Source: Roseomonas elaeocarpi (GTDB lineage Bacteria > Pseudomonadota > Alphaproteobacteria > Acetobacterales > Acetobacteraceae). Taken from it: a DNA stretch of 64,000 nt. The notes below the pieces were generated by a model. That model was not told the origin of the DNA. It searched no databases and saw only the letters and a program-made list of their open reading frames with translations. The translations under genes were made by a program, and so were the position numbers. This document shows positions 26,322 through 35,483 of this stretch, piece after piece. Every line of letters begins with the position of its first letter. Position 1 is the stretch's first letter. Location: NCBI RefSeq assembly GCF_042433915.1, contig NZ_JBHLUN010000005.1, forward strand, positions 62,001-126,000. Reading direction: 5' to 3'.

Positions 26322-27722
26322 ATGGCCGACTACGACTTCGACCTTTTCGTGATCGGTGGCGGCAGCGCCGGCGTCCGCTGCGCGCGCATCTCCGCGGGTC
26401 ATGGCGCGAAGGTGGGCATCGCCGAGGAACGCTTCTGGGGCGGCACCTGCGTCAATGTCGGCTGCGTGCCCAAGAAGATCATGGTGCAGGCGGCGGAATA
26501 CGGCGGCTGGGCCGACGACGCCCCGGCCTTCGGCTGGGACATCGAGAAGCGCGGCCACGACTGGAACGTGCTGCGCCAGGCGCGCGACGGGGAGGTGGCG
26601 CGGCTGTCGGGCATCTACCGCCGGCTGCTGGAGGGCGCCGGCGTCACCGTCTTCGAGGCGCGCGCGACCTTTATCGACGCCCATACGCTGGATGTCGGCG
26701 GGCAGCGGGTGACGGCCGCGAACATCGTGATCGCGGTGGGTGGCAAGCCGGTGCGGCCCGACATCCCGGGCGTCGACTGCGGCATGATCTCGGACGACCT
26801 GTTCACGCTGGAAAAGCGGCCCGAGCGCATCGTGGTGGTGGGCGGCGGCTATATCGGCGTCGAGTTCGCCTGCCTGCTGCACGCGCTGGGCTCCGAGGTC
26901 ACGCTGGTGTACCGCCAGAAGCTCCCGCTGCGCGGCTTCGACCTGGAGTTGCGCGAAGGCCTGGCCGAGGCGCTCACCGCGCAGGGCATCCTGCTGCACC
27001 CGGGCGAGGACCTGGAAAGCCTGGGCTCCGCCGGCGAGGACGGGCGGGTGGTGACGCTCAAGTCCGGGCAGATCCTGGAAACCGAGGCGGTGATGCTGGC
27101 GCTCGGCCGGGTGCCGCACACCGAGGGGCTGGGGCTGGAAAAGGCCGGCATCGAGGTGGACAGGAAGGGCGCCGTCCTGGTGGATGAGGATCAGGCCACC
27201 AGCCAGAAGCACGTCTTCGCCATCGGCGACGTGACCGACCGGGTGAACCTGACGCCCATGGCCACCAACCTGGGTCATGCCCTGGCTGACACGCTGTTCG
27301 GAAACAAGCCGCGCCACGCCTCCTACGAGAACGTGCCCAAGGCGGTGTTCTCCTCGCCGCCGATCGGCAGCGTCGGCATGACCGAGGACGAGGCCGACGC
27401 CCGTGGCAAGCCGGCCGAGGTCTTCGTCAACCGCTTCACGCCGATGCGCCACGCGATCACCAAGCGCGACGGCCGGCGCTCGGTGATGAAGGTCATCGTG
27501 GACTGCGAGACCCGGGTGATCCTGGGCATGCACATGCTGGGCGAGGACGCGCCCGAGATGATGCAGGGCTTCGCGGTGGCGGTGGTGAACGGGCTGACCA
27601 AGGAACAGCTCGACCGCACCATCGGCATCCACCCCACCGCGGCCGAGGAATTCGTCACCCTCCGCTCCCCGGCCCGCCGCGTCGGCGACCCGCAGGCGGC
27701 GGAGGAGGACGAGGCGGCCTGA
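26322..27722 (+). CDS. gor: glutathione-disulfide reductase
   Basis: FAD- and NADPH-dependent reductase of 466 residues keeping glutathione reduced. ATG 26322 precedes DYDFDLFVIGGGSAGVRCAR, the FAD-binding GxGxxG, then the redox pair in GGTCVNVGCVPKK (about C42, C47). The NAD(P)-binding segment is IVVVGGGYIGVEFACLLHAL with a downstream Arg (YRQKLPLRGF) that favours NADPH. FAIGDVTDRVNLTPMA is the second FAD motif and IGIHPTAAEE carries the C-terminal catalytic His-Glu pair. A longer upstream frame is rejected as it runs into the preceding gene. The active-site spacing (CVNVGC) matches Gor rather than lipoamide dehydrogenase. Confidence 0.94.
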   Translation: MADYDFDLFVIGGGSAGVRCARISAGHGAKVGIAEERFWGGTCVNVGCVPKKIMVQAAEYGGWADDAPAFGWDIEKRGHDWNVLRQARDGEVARLSGIYRRLLEGAGVTVFEARATFIDAHTLDVGGQRVTAANIVIAVGGKPVRPDIPGVDCGMISDDLFTLEKRPERIVVVGGGYIGVEFACLLHALGSEVTLVYRQKLPLRGFDLELREGLAEALTAQGILLHPGEDLESLGSAGEDGRVVTLKSGQILETEAVMLALGRVPHTEGLGLEKAGIEVDRKGAVLVDEDQATSQKHVFAIGDVTDRVNLTPMATNLGHALADTLFGNKPRHASYENVPKAVFSSPPIGSVGMTEDEADARGKPAEVFVNRFTPMRHAITKRDGRRSVMKVIVDCETRVILGMHMLGEDAPEMMQGFAVAVVNGLTKEQLDRTIGIHPTAAEEFVTLRSPARRVGDPQAAEEDEAA

Positions 27723-27976
27723 GCCGCAAGGCGCCCGCCGCGTCAGGGTGGGCGCGCGACGGCGGCCGGGACCGGTGGCGTGGCGGGGGTGCAATCTCTG
27801 CCGGTCAGCCCATATCGTCCCGGTAGGGGTGCCGTCCGCGAGGCTCTGAATTGCCACCTTTCGCCGGGCCGCCCTGCGACCAGGGCTGACCTGCCCGGCG
27901 AAGCTCGTATCGGGGTTTTCCCCGCCCAGCTTCCCCCGCTATGGTCCCCGACCTTTTCCACGGACGCGCCAATCAA

Positions 27977-29359
27977 ATGAGCAGCAAGACCTGGCGCCCC
28001 GGATCCTGGCGTGAAATGCCGATCCGGCAGGTGCCCGACTACCCTGACCAAGCGGCCCTCCAGTCGATGGAGGAACGCCTCGCCTCGTTTCCCCCGCTCG
28101 TCTTCGCGGGCGAGGCGGACCGCCTGACCGCGCGCCTCGCGGATGCGGCCGAGGGCCGCGCCTTCGTTCTCCAGGGTGGTGACTGCGCTGAGTCCTTCGG
28201 CGACTTCCGGGCCGATACCATCCGCGACACCTTCAAGGTGCTGCTGCAGATGGCGGTGGTGCTGACCTTCGGCGCCTCGCTGCCGGTGGTGAAGCTGGGC
28301 CGCATGGCCGGCCAGTTCGCCAAGCCGCGCTCCTCCGACGTGGAGAAGCGGGGCGAGGAGGTTCTGCCTTCCTATCGCGGCGACATCGTCAACGGGCCGG
28401 AATTCACCGCGGCCGCCCGCGTGCCCGACCCGTCGCGCATGGAATTCGCCTACCTGCAGTCCGCGGCGACGCTGAACCTCCTGCGCGCCTTCGCGACCGG
28501 CGGCTTCGCCGATCTCCATGAGGTGCATCGCTGGAACCAGGGCTTCGTGGCGCGCTCGCCGCTGGCGGAACGCTACCAGGACTTGGCGGCGCGCATCGAC
28601 GAGACGCTGCGCTTCATGGCCGCCTGCGGCATGTCGGAAGCGCCGCAGGTGCGCGAAACCGAGTTCTACACCTCGCACGAGGCGCTGCTGCTGGGCTACG
28701 AGCAGGCGCTGACGCGCGAACCGTCCACGCATCGCGGCCGGCACTACGCCTGTTCCGCGCACTTCCTGTGGATCGGCGACCGCACGCGCCAGCCCGACGG
28801 CGGTCATGTCGAGTTCCTGAGCGGCGTGGCGAACCCGATCGGCCTCAAGGTCGGGCCGACCACCAGCATCGACGACCTGCTGCGCCTGACCGAGCGGCTG
28901 AACCCCGGCAACAAGGCCGGGCGCCTGACGCTGATCACCCGCATGGGCGCGGGCAAGGTCGAGACGCTGCTGCCGCCGCTGCTGCGCGCGATCAAGGCCG
29001 AGGGGCGCAAGGTCACCTGGATCACCGACCCGATGCACGGCAACACCGTGCCGGCCGGCTCCTACAAGACGCGCTCCTTCGACGCGATCCTGCGCGAGGT
29101 CCGCTCCTTCTTCGACGTGCACCAGGCCGAGGGCACCTGGCCCGGCGGCGTCCATGTCGAGATGACGGGCAGCGACGTGACGGAGTGCCTGGGCGGCGCT
29201 CACCGGCTGACGGAAGCGGACCTGAGCCGCTCCTACGCCACGGCCTGCGACCCGCGCCTCAACGCGGAGCAGTCGCTGGAGCTCGCCTTCCTGGTGGCGG
29301 AGGAGCTGAAGGCCCGCCGCCCCAACGCGCCCGCCCTGCCGATGCAGGCGGCGCAGTAG
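27977..29359 (+). CDS. class II 3-deoxy-7-phosphoheptulonate (DAHP) synthase
   Basis: First step of the shikimate pathway: condenses phosphoenolpyruvate and erythrose-4-phosphate. It has 460 residues, typical of the plant/actinobacterial class II form. ATG 27977 gives the standard opening WRPGSWREMPIRQVPDYPD. Conserved elements include FVLQGGDCAESF (metal-ligand Cys), VKLGRMAGQFAKPRS, PDPSRMEFAYLQSAATLNLL, and TDPMHGNT near the C-terminus. An in-frame GTG 36 bases upstream is possible but adds non-conserved residues. I looked for a Trp-rich leader peptide upstream and found none. It stands alone. Confidence 0.95.
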   Translation: MSSKTWRPGSWREMPIRQVPDYPDQAALQSMEERLASFPPLVFAGEADRLTARLADAAEGRAFVLQGGDCAESFGDFRADTIRDTFKVLLQMAVVLTFGASLPVVKLGRMAGQFAKPRSSDVEKRGEEVLPSYRGDIVNGPEFTAAARVPDPSRMEFAYLQSAATLNLLRAFATGGFADLHEVHRWNQGFVARSPLAERYQDLAARIDETLRFMAACGMSEAPQVRETEFYTSHEALLLGYEQALTREPSTHRGRHYACSAHFLWIGDRTRQPDGGHVEFLSGVANPIGLKVGPTTSIDDLLRLTERLNPGNKAGRLTLITRMGAGKVETLLPPLLRAIKAEGRKVTWITDPMHGNTVPAGSYKTRSFDAILREVRSFFDVHQAEGTWPGGVHVEMTGSDVTECLGGAHRLTEADLSRSYATACDPRLNAEQSLELAFLVAEELKARRPNAPALPMQAAQ

Positions 29360-29522
29360 CGAACGGTCCGGCCGGGCCTTCCCGGCTTGGCCAGCGCGGC
29401 GCCCTTGCCGGGCGCCGCCGCGAGCGGAGCGCGGGGCAGGGGTCCCGCTTCCGGTCTGGCTGGGCGGGCGGGACCGTGCCGTGATCCCGCTGTTGAAGCG
29501 GAACGCAAGGAGCATCAGAGCG

Positions 29523-30704
29523 GTGACGGACGAAGCAGCTGCGCCGACCGACCCAAGGACCGGCGCCTGGATCCGGCGGGGCGTGGTGCAGGCCACGCCG
29601 GAAGCGGAGATCACGGCCCGCACCGACAGCTACTTCAACCGCACCAAGGCCGTGGTGGCGGCGCATGGCGACTGCCGCGTCACCTACGCGGTGTTTCTGC
29701 GCCGGCCGGTGATCTCGGCGCCCTGCCTCGCGGTGGACTGGCTCACGGCGGTGGCGGCGCAGCGCAACACGCAGTTCGAGATCGACGTCCTGCACCCTGA
29801 AGGGGACTGGGTCGGCGCGGGCGACCCGATCCTCAATATCTCCGGCTCCTTCGTGGCACTGGCCGACCTTGAAACCCTGCTGCTGCAGAAGCTCGGTGCC
29901 GCCTGCGTGGCAGCGCAGAACGCCTATCAGGCCTGCCTGGAACTGCCCAAGGTGGCCTTCCTGGCCATGGAGGCCCGCCATTGCGCCGGCGCCGAGATGC
30001 AGGAGATGATGGCCTATGCCGCCTCCGTCGGCTCGCGCGCCGCGCAGCGCGAAGGGGCGGTGGGCTTCATCGGCAATTCCAACGACGCCACCGCGCACTG
30101 GTTCGGACAGGCGAAGGGGCGCGGCACCATGCCGCACGCGCTGATCGGCTACGCCGGCTCGACGCTGCGCGCGGCCGAGATGTTCCGCGAAACCTATCCC
30201 GACGACGACCTGACGGTTCTCACCGACTATTTCGGGCGCGAGGTGACGGACGGGCTGGAGGTGTGCCGGCGCTTTCCCGACCTCGCGGCGGCCGGGCGCA
30301 TCGCGGTGCGGCTGGACACGCATGGCGGCCGCTACCTCGAAGGCCTCGACCCGGCGCAATCCTACGCGGTGCTGGAAATGCACGTCCCCGGCGCGCTGCG
30401 CCGCTACCGCACCGAGGCGGAGCTGCGCACCCTGGTCGGCACCGGCGTGTCGGCGGCTGCGGTGTGGCGGATGCGCGACGCGCTGGACGAGGCCGGTTTT
30501 CCGCGCGTGCGGATCATCGCCTCCTCCGGCTTCTCGGTCGCCAAGTGCCGCGTCATGGCGGAAGCGCGGGCGCCCGTGGACGTGGTGGGCACGGGCTCCT
30601 TCATCCCCGACCTGTGGACCGAAACCTACGCCACGGCCGATATCGTGGCCTATGACGGCGTGCCGCGCGTGAAGGTCGGGCGGGAGTTCCTGCTGCGCGG
30701 CTGA
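29523..30704 (+). CDS. nicotinate phosphoribosyltransferase
   Basis: Salvages nicotinate to nicotinate mononucleotide for NAD synthesis (Preiss-Handler). GTG 29523 with AAGGAG ten bases upstream gives 393 residues; GTG 29481 would add 14 but lacks a Shine-Dalgarno. Visible family elements: ARTDSYFNRTKAVVAAHGDC at the N-terminus, a barrel segment AVGFIGNSNDATAHWFG, DTHGGRYLEG, ASSGFSVAKCRVMAEARAPV and the phosphate-binding GTGSFIPD. It lacks an obvious family-wide catalytic His in the classical PncB position, so it may belong to the shorter clade. It supplies precursor for the intact NadE at 15.4 kb. Confidence 0.88.
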   Translation: MTDEAAAPTDPRTGAWIRRGVVQATPEAEITARTDSYFNRTKAVVAAHGDCRVTYAVFLRRPVISAPCLAVDWLTAVAAQRNTQFEIDVLHPEGDWVGAGDPILNISGSFVALADLETLLLQKLGAACVAAQNAYQACLELPKVAFLAMEARHCAGAEMQEMMAYAASVGSRAAQREGAVGFIGNSNDATAHWFGQAKGRGTMPHALIGYAGSTLRAAEMFRETYPDDDLTVLTDYFGREVTDGLEVCRRFPDLAAAGRIAVRLDTHGGRYLEGLDPAQSYAVLEMHVPGALRRYRTEAELRTLVGTGVSAAAVWRMRDALDEAGFPRVRIIASSGFSVAKCRVMAEARAPVDVVGTGSFIPDLWTETYATADIVAYDGVPRVKVGREFLLRG

Positions 30705-30795
30705 GGGCCCGCATCCTTATCTTTCGCGACGTTCACCCGGGCTTCACCTCTTCCCCCGATCCTTTCGCGAAACTGCGTGGGGAAGAGTTGTCGCG

Positions 30796-33114
30796 ATGCG
30801 GATGTTCCGGAACCTGTCCGTCGGTCGGAAGCTGGCTGTTTCGGCCGCTCTCGCCGCCCTGCTGATCGCAGCACTGGTGCTGCTGGTGCGGCGCGAGGTG
30901 CAGCTCATCGTGGGTGAGGAAGCGGTGCTCACCCGCACCATGGACCTCACGCGCCGCCTGGGCGGCCTGTCGGCCAGCACCGCCGAAACCCCCATGGTGG
31001 CGCGCGACATCGCGGCGGCGCAGAGCACCGGTGCCGTCGCCACCGGGCAGAACCGTGCCGAACTCGCCCTGCGCAACGGTGCCGAGATCGCCACGGCCAT
31101 GGCCGAGGAAGCCCCGGCCGGCCTGCGCGAGGATTTCGCCGCCCTGCCGGCGCTGCTGACGGATTACGCGGCGGGGATCGCGCAGCTGGCCGACGAGCGC
31201 ACCAAGCTGCTCCGTGCCCGCGACGAACGCTTCTACGCCGCCAGCGCGGAATTCGATCAGGCGCTGGAGATCATCCTGGGCTCGGTGGAGTTCGAGACGC
31301 AGAGCAACTCCGCGGCGACCGAGCTTCGTGACCGGTTGCTGGGCTTCCAGTCGGCGATCAACGATGTCCGCTTCGGCCTCCAGCGCTTCCTGGCCACCGG
31401 CGATGCCGACCAGGTACGCCGCGTCCGTCGCGCCGTGGCGCTGCAGCGCGTCCAGCTGCGCGAAGGGCTGAACGTGCCGATGTCGGACCGTATTAAGAAC
31501 GACATCGAGGCGGCGGGCAAGATGGCCACCACCATGATCGACGGCGCGGTGGAGGTGCTGCGCGCCGGCGAAGCGATCACGGCGCTCGACGCCAATGCGC
31601 TGAGCACCGCCCGCACCAAGCTGATGGAAACCACCGACCGCCTGTCGCGGGTCCTCGCGGGCAACGTGGCCGAGGCGGACAGCCGGGTGTCCGAGGCGAC
31701 GCGGCGGTTGCAGATGCTGCTGCTGGTGATCGGCGGCGTGGCGGTGCTGCTGCTGGTGGTGTCGAGCTGGCTCACCGCGCGCACTATCAGCCTGCCGCTG
31801 CGCCGGCTGGCGGCCAGCGTCGCCGCGATCGCCGAGGGCAACGCAGGTGAGGTGGTACGCGACACCGAGCGTCGCGACGAGATCGGCACCATCGCGCAGG
31901 CGCTGGAACGCCTGCGCGGCGTGGTCGGGCGGGCCTTCGCGCAGGGCCAGATGATCGAGCAGCTGCCGCTGGGCATCATGACGGCCGATCCGCGCGACGA
32001 GTTCCGCATCACCTACCTCAATGCGGAGATGCAGGACATCCTCGGGCGCGTGGCCGGCAGCCTGCCCTGCGCGCCGGGAGAGGTGATCGGCCAGAGCTTC
32101 GATATGTTCCACGCCCATCCCGAGCGGCAGCGCGAGCTGCTGTCGGACCCGTCGCGCCTGCCCTTCCGCACGCGGATGAACCTCGGCGGGGAGGTGATGG
32201 AGCTGCGCGCCACCGCGATCACCGACGGCGCGGGGCACTACGTGGGCCCCATGGTGACCTGGGGGCTCGTCACGGAGCAGGTGCGCCTGGCCGACACCTT
32301 CGAGGCCGAGGTCGGGCAGTTGGTTGAAGGCGTGGCCGACCGTGCCATGGAGCTGCGCCGCGCGGCCGGTGAGGTGTCCACCGCCGCCGCCGGCTCGGGC
32401 CAGCAGGCGCGGCAGGTGGCCCAGGTGTCGCAGCAGGCGAGCGCCGACGTTCAGGCGGTGGCGGCCGCGGCCGAGGAAATGGCGGTCAGCGTCGCCGAGA
32501 TCACCGAGCGCGTCAGCGAGGCCGCCGCCGTCGCGGGGCGCGCGGTGCAGGAGGTCCAGTCCACCGACGCCACGGTGCGCAGCCTGAGCGAGAGTGCTTC
32601 TCGCATCGGCGACGTGGTGCGCATGATCAGTGACATCGCGGGACAAACGAACCTGCTGGCGCTCAACGCCACGATCGAAGCCGCGCGGGCCGGCGAGGCG
32701 GGCAAGGGCTTCGCGGTGGTGGCGTCGGAGGTGAAGAGCCTCGCCTCCCAGACGGCGCGTGCCACCGAGGAGATCGCGGCGCAGATCCAGCAGATGCAGG
32801 GCGCCACCGCGGCCGCGGTGACGGCCATTCACGGCATCGGCGCCACGGTGGAGCGCACCAGCGAGATCGCCACCGCCATTGCCGCGGCGGTGGAGGAACA
32901 GGGCAGCACCACCCGCGAGATCGCGCGGTCCGCGGCCGAGGTGGCGCGCGGCACCGACGTGGTGACGCAGTCCATCGGCGAGGTGCGGCAGGCGGCCGAG
33001 GACACCGGCGCCGCCGCGGCCGAGATGCTGGGCGCGAGCGGCGACCTGTCGGACCGCGCCGGGGCGCTGCAGCAGAAGTCGGCGGCCTTTCTTCAGGCCG
33101 TGCGCGCGGCCTGA
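30796..33114 (+). CDS. methyl-accepting chemotaxis protein with PAS domain
   Basis: Transmembrane receptor of 772 residues. TM1 at 12-31, a periplasmic helical domain (about 32-303), TM2 near 304-324 (MLLLVIGGVAVLLLVVSSWL), then HAMP (ARTISLPLRRLAASVAAIAE ...). A cytoplasmic PAS-like segment (about 395-500, with FRITYLNAEMQDILGRVAGS) is followed by the signalling coiled coil whose hairpin tip carries DIAGQTNLLALNATIEAARA near residue 612. The C-terminus ends at AVRAA, with no CheR/CheB pentapeptide, so adaptation needs help from other receptors. No che genes in the window. The PAS between HAMP and the signalling domain suggests additional intracellular sensing. Confidence 0.93.
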   Translation: MRMFRNLSVGRKLAVSAALAALLIAALVLLVRREVQLIVGEEAVLTRTMDLTRRLGGLSASTAETPMVARDIAAAQSTGAVATGQNRAELALRNGAEIATAMAEEAPAGLREDFAALPALLTDYAAGIAQLADERTKLLRARDERFYAASAEFDQALEIILGSVEFETQSNSAATELRDRLLGFQSAINDVRFGLQRFLATGDADQVRRVRRAVALQRVQLREGLNVPMSDRIKNDIEAAGKMATTMIDGAVEVLRAGEAITALDANALSTARTKLMETTDRLSRVLAGNVAEADSRVSEATRRLQMLLLVIGGVAVLLLVVSSWLTARTISLPLRRLAASVAAIAEGNAGEVVRDTERRDEIGTIAQALERLRGVVGRAFAQGQMIEQLPLGIMTADPRDEFRITYLNAEMQDILGRVAGSLPCAPGEVIGQSFDMFHAHPERQRELLSDPSRLPFRTRMNLGGEVMELRATAITDGAGHYVGPMVTWGLVTEQVRLADTFEAEVGQLVEGVADRAMELRRAAGEVSTAAAGSGQQARQVAQVSQQASADVQAVAAAAEEMAVSVAEITERVSEAAAVAGRAVQEVQSTDATVRSLSESASRIGDVVRMISDIAGQTNLLALNATIEAARAGEAGKGFAVVASEVKSLASQTARATEEIAAQIQQMQGATAAAVTAIHGIGATVERTSEIATAIAAAVEEQGSTTREIARSAAEVARGTDVVTQSIGEVRQAAEDTGAAAAEMLGASGDLSDRAGALQQKSAAFLQAVRAA

Positions 33115-33247
33115 GGAGACGGCCGGGGCGGCAGGGTGGCCGCCCCGGCCTTGGACGTCCCGGCGCCGGAAAACCCGGCTCCGGACACCCGTGGGCCGGA
33201 CAGGCTGGCGCCGGACGCCTTGGCGCCGCCCACCCCGGTCCCGGCGG

Positions 33248-34297
33248 TCAGCGCAGGGCCATGCCGCCCTCGCCCGCGGCGGTGCGGCTACGGATCAGCG
33301 CCTGTTCCGCCTGGGCGCCCTCCGCATCGGTGAAGAAGGTGAAGATCGCGAAGCGCCGGCCGCGCGTGACGGGCTGCGCCTCGTGCAGCAGGTCGCAGCA
33401 GAACACCGCGCCGCCGCCCGCTTCGGGCGCGTAGCGGTCCGGGCCGAACTCCGGGAAGCACAGAGTGCCGCCCTCGTAGTCGCTGCCATGGGTGTTGAGG
33501 TTGAGGCTGAGCGCGAAGCGGCGATGGCGCGTGAAGGGCGTCCGGTTGTCTCGGTGCGCCCCGAAGGCCCCGGCATCGGCGGCGTCGTAGCAGCCGATGC
33601 GCGGCGGCTCGAAGCTCGCGGCGCGGAAGCGGAAGGCGCGCATCATCTCGGGCAGGACACGGCGCTTCAGGCGCTCGGCAAAGGTCTCGTAGAGGGTACG
33701 GTCGTCGAGGCCGACATCGGTGCGCCGCTTGATGCCCGAACCGGTGGCGGCGGCACCCTCGGCGCTGGCCACCCGGTCGCGCGTCTTCTCGCCCTTCTGC
33801 CAATGGCGCAGCAGCGTCGAGACCAGGGCGGGCTCCAGGATCTCCGGGATGATCAGCACCGGCGCCGGCACCGAGCGCAGCACCGATGGTGCCACGGGCG
33901 GCAGGGACTCCAGCGCTTCCTCCAGCGCCTCCGGCCCGTCGCCCACGAAGCCGATCTTGCCGCGCGCGGTCAGCACCGCGCAGCCGCCGCGGCTCAGCCC
34001 CAGCATCTGGCTCAGCTGCGACTCCGGGTCGAAGAGGCGGGGCGGGGCGGCGTCGGGGCCGCCATCGGGGGCGGCGGCCAGGATCAGCACCAGCATGGCG
34101 CCGTTCTCGCGCGCCCGCGTCTCGGCGGCGGCCAGCGCCGAAGGGTCGGGCAGGGGCGAGAAGACCAGCACCCGGTGCAGGTGCGCGATGGATTGCTGGG
34201 ACAGGTCCCAGCTCTCGCCCGCCGCGTCCGGCAGGGACAGGGCGGCGACGAAGTCACCGGTGGACAGGCTGGGACGGCTGGCGCTCATGCGCGCCAT
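33248..34297 (-). CDS. peroxiredoxin-like / 2OG-Fe(II) oxygenase fusion protein
   Basis: Protein of 349 residues. The N-terminal third (about 6-130, LSTGDFVAALSLPDAAGESW ... VLVFSPLPDPS) follows a peroxiredoxin fold, but the peroxidatic Cys position after FSP is Leu. The C-terminal part is a prolyl-4-hydroxylase-type dioxygenase with the iron ligands in GAHRDNRTPF (His and Asp near 247-249) and DLLHEAQPVTRGRRFA (His near 302, 2OG-binding Arg near 309). It could hydroxylate a protein or small molecule while the N-terminal domain binds a partner. The start (ATG 34297, alternative 34288) is only weakly supported. Divergent from the EamA transporter across a tandem repeat. Confidence 0.85.
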   Translation of the reverse strand: MARMSASRPSLSTGDFVAALSLPDAAGESWDLSQQSIAHLHRVLVFSPLPDPSALAAAETRARENGAMLVLILAAAPDGGPDAAPPRLFDPESQLSQMLGLSRGGCAVLTARGKIGFVGDGPEALEEALESLPPVAPSVLRSVPAPVLIIPEILEPALVSTLLRHWQKGEKTRDRVASAEGAAATGSGIKRRTDVGLDDRTLYETFAERLKRRVLPEMMRAFRFRAASFEPPRIGCYDAADAGAFGAHRDNRTPFTRHRRFALSLNLNTHGSDYEGGTLCFPEFGPDRYAPEAGGGAVFCCDLLHEAQPVTRGRRFAIFTFFTDAEGAQAEQALIRSRTAAGEGGMALR

Positions 34298-34315
34298 CTC
34301 AGGCACCCGGGGCGT

Positions 34316-34459
34316 GTGAGGCAAGGGGGGCGGTGTTGCGGCCGCGCCGGACGCCGCGTGGTCATGGACTGAGCGACGGCGTGCTGGGTGAGGCAAAGGG
34401 TCCGTGCCGTGTCCGCGCCGGACGCCGCGTGGCGAAAGGCTGAGCGACAGCGTCCCGGG
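34316..34459. repeat. imperfect 71-72 base tandem duplication
   Basis: Two units, 34316-34387 and 34388-34459, both start GTGAGGCAA. They share an exact 20-base core CCGCGCCGGACGCCGCGTGG (34342-34361, 34413-34432) and then (C)TGAGCGAC(G/A)GCGT. One single-base indel and about a dozen substitutions separate them. They fill most of the 218-base gap between two divergent genes. Confidence 0.8.
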
Positions 34460-34515
34460 TGGTGCCGGGGTGCGCCGGTGGACAGGCGCGCCCGGGCTGC
34501 GCAGTGTGCCGCCCG

Positions 34516-35439
34516 ATGCCTGACCAGACCGTGACCCAGCCCCCGCCCGACGAGGCCGCCGCGCGGGAGCGGCGGATCGGGCTGCTCTGCGCGCTGGGCG
34601 TGCTCGTGGCCTGGACGGGCTTCCTCCTGTCCGGACGGCTGGCGACGCGGCAAGCCCTGACCTCCTGGGACATGGCGGCACTGCGCTTCGCTGGCAGTTT
34701 CCTGGGCGCCCTGCCGATCGTGCTGCTGCGGGGCTGGCCTCGGCTGCCAGTCCGGCGCGGCCTGGCGTTGGCGGCCTCGGCGGGCCTCGGCTACGCGCTG
34801 CCGGTTTATGCCGCCTTCCACTGGGCGCCGACTTCGCATTCCGGGGTGATGCTAATCGGCATGCTGCCCTTCGTCACCGCGGCGCTGGCCGCCGTCGTGC
34901 TGGGGGAACGCTGGGGCGCGCGGCGCCTGATCTCGCTGGCGGTGGTGGCCGCGGGCATCGTGCTGCTGGCGGCGGCCACGCTGGGCGATCATCTGGGGGC
35001 CTGGATCGGCGACGGGCTCTTCGTGCTCGCGGCGGTGTTCTGGTCCGTCTACACGCTGCTGGTGCGGCACTGGCGGGTGCCGGCGCTGACGGCAGTGCTG
35101 TCGGTGGCCCTTTGGCCGGCCTTCTTCTACCTGCCGATCTGGTGGCTGCTGCTGCCGAGCCGCGTGGCGGAGGCCGGGTCCGGCGCCGTCGCGCTGCAGT
35201 TCGTGTACCAAGGCTTCGTGGCCGCGCTGCTGGCGAGCTTCCTGTTCACCCGCGCGGTGAACGCGCTGGGCGCCGGCACCGCCACCACGGTCACCGCGCT
35301 GGTGCCGGCGCTCGCCACGCTGGCGGCCTGGCCCCTCCTGGGGGAGCCGCCGGGGCTGGCCGGCCTCGCCGGGGTGGCGCTGGTGTCGGCGGGGATCCTG
35401 TTCGGGGTGCTGGGCAGCTTCGGCGCCGCCCGGCGCTGA
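34516..35439 (+). CDS. EamA/DMT-family transporter
   Basis: Inner-membrane protein of 307 residues with ten hydrophobic segments arranged as two five-helix EamA repeats (first about 22-150, second about 165-300), as in RhtA/YdcZ-type exporters of amino acids and metabolites. ATG 34516 is the first sensible start. Elements such as APTSHSGVMLIGMLPFVTAA and VVLGERWGARRLISLAVVAA at the end of repeat 1 are typical. It lies 44 bases upstream of the degenerate NAD synthetase, so may share its transcript. Substrate unknown. Confidence 0.88.
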   Translation: MPDQTVTQPPPDEAAARERRIGLLCALGVLVAWTGFLLSGRLATRQALTSWDMAALRFAGSFLGALPIVLLRGWPRLPVRRGLALAASAGLGYALPVYAAFHWAPTSHSGVMLIGMLPFVTAALAAVVLGERWGARRLISLAVVAAGIVLLAAATLGDHLGAWIGDGLFVLAAVFWSVYTLLVRHWRVPALTAVLSVALWPAFFYLPIWWLLLPSRVAEAGSGAVALQFVYQGFVAALLASFLFTRAVNALGAGTATTVTALVPALATLAAWPLLGEPPGLAGLAGVALVSAGILFGVLGSFGAARR

Positions 35440-35483
35440 GGCCGCGAATTCCGGCCGGCGGCGGAGTGTTCTAAACCCGTCCC

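Noticed and set aside
27723..27976. Trp/Phe/Tyr leader peptide attenuator for the DAHP synthase
   Set aside because: Short frames upstream lack runs of aromatic codons and no terminator/antiterminator pair is evident.
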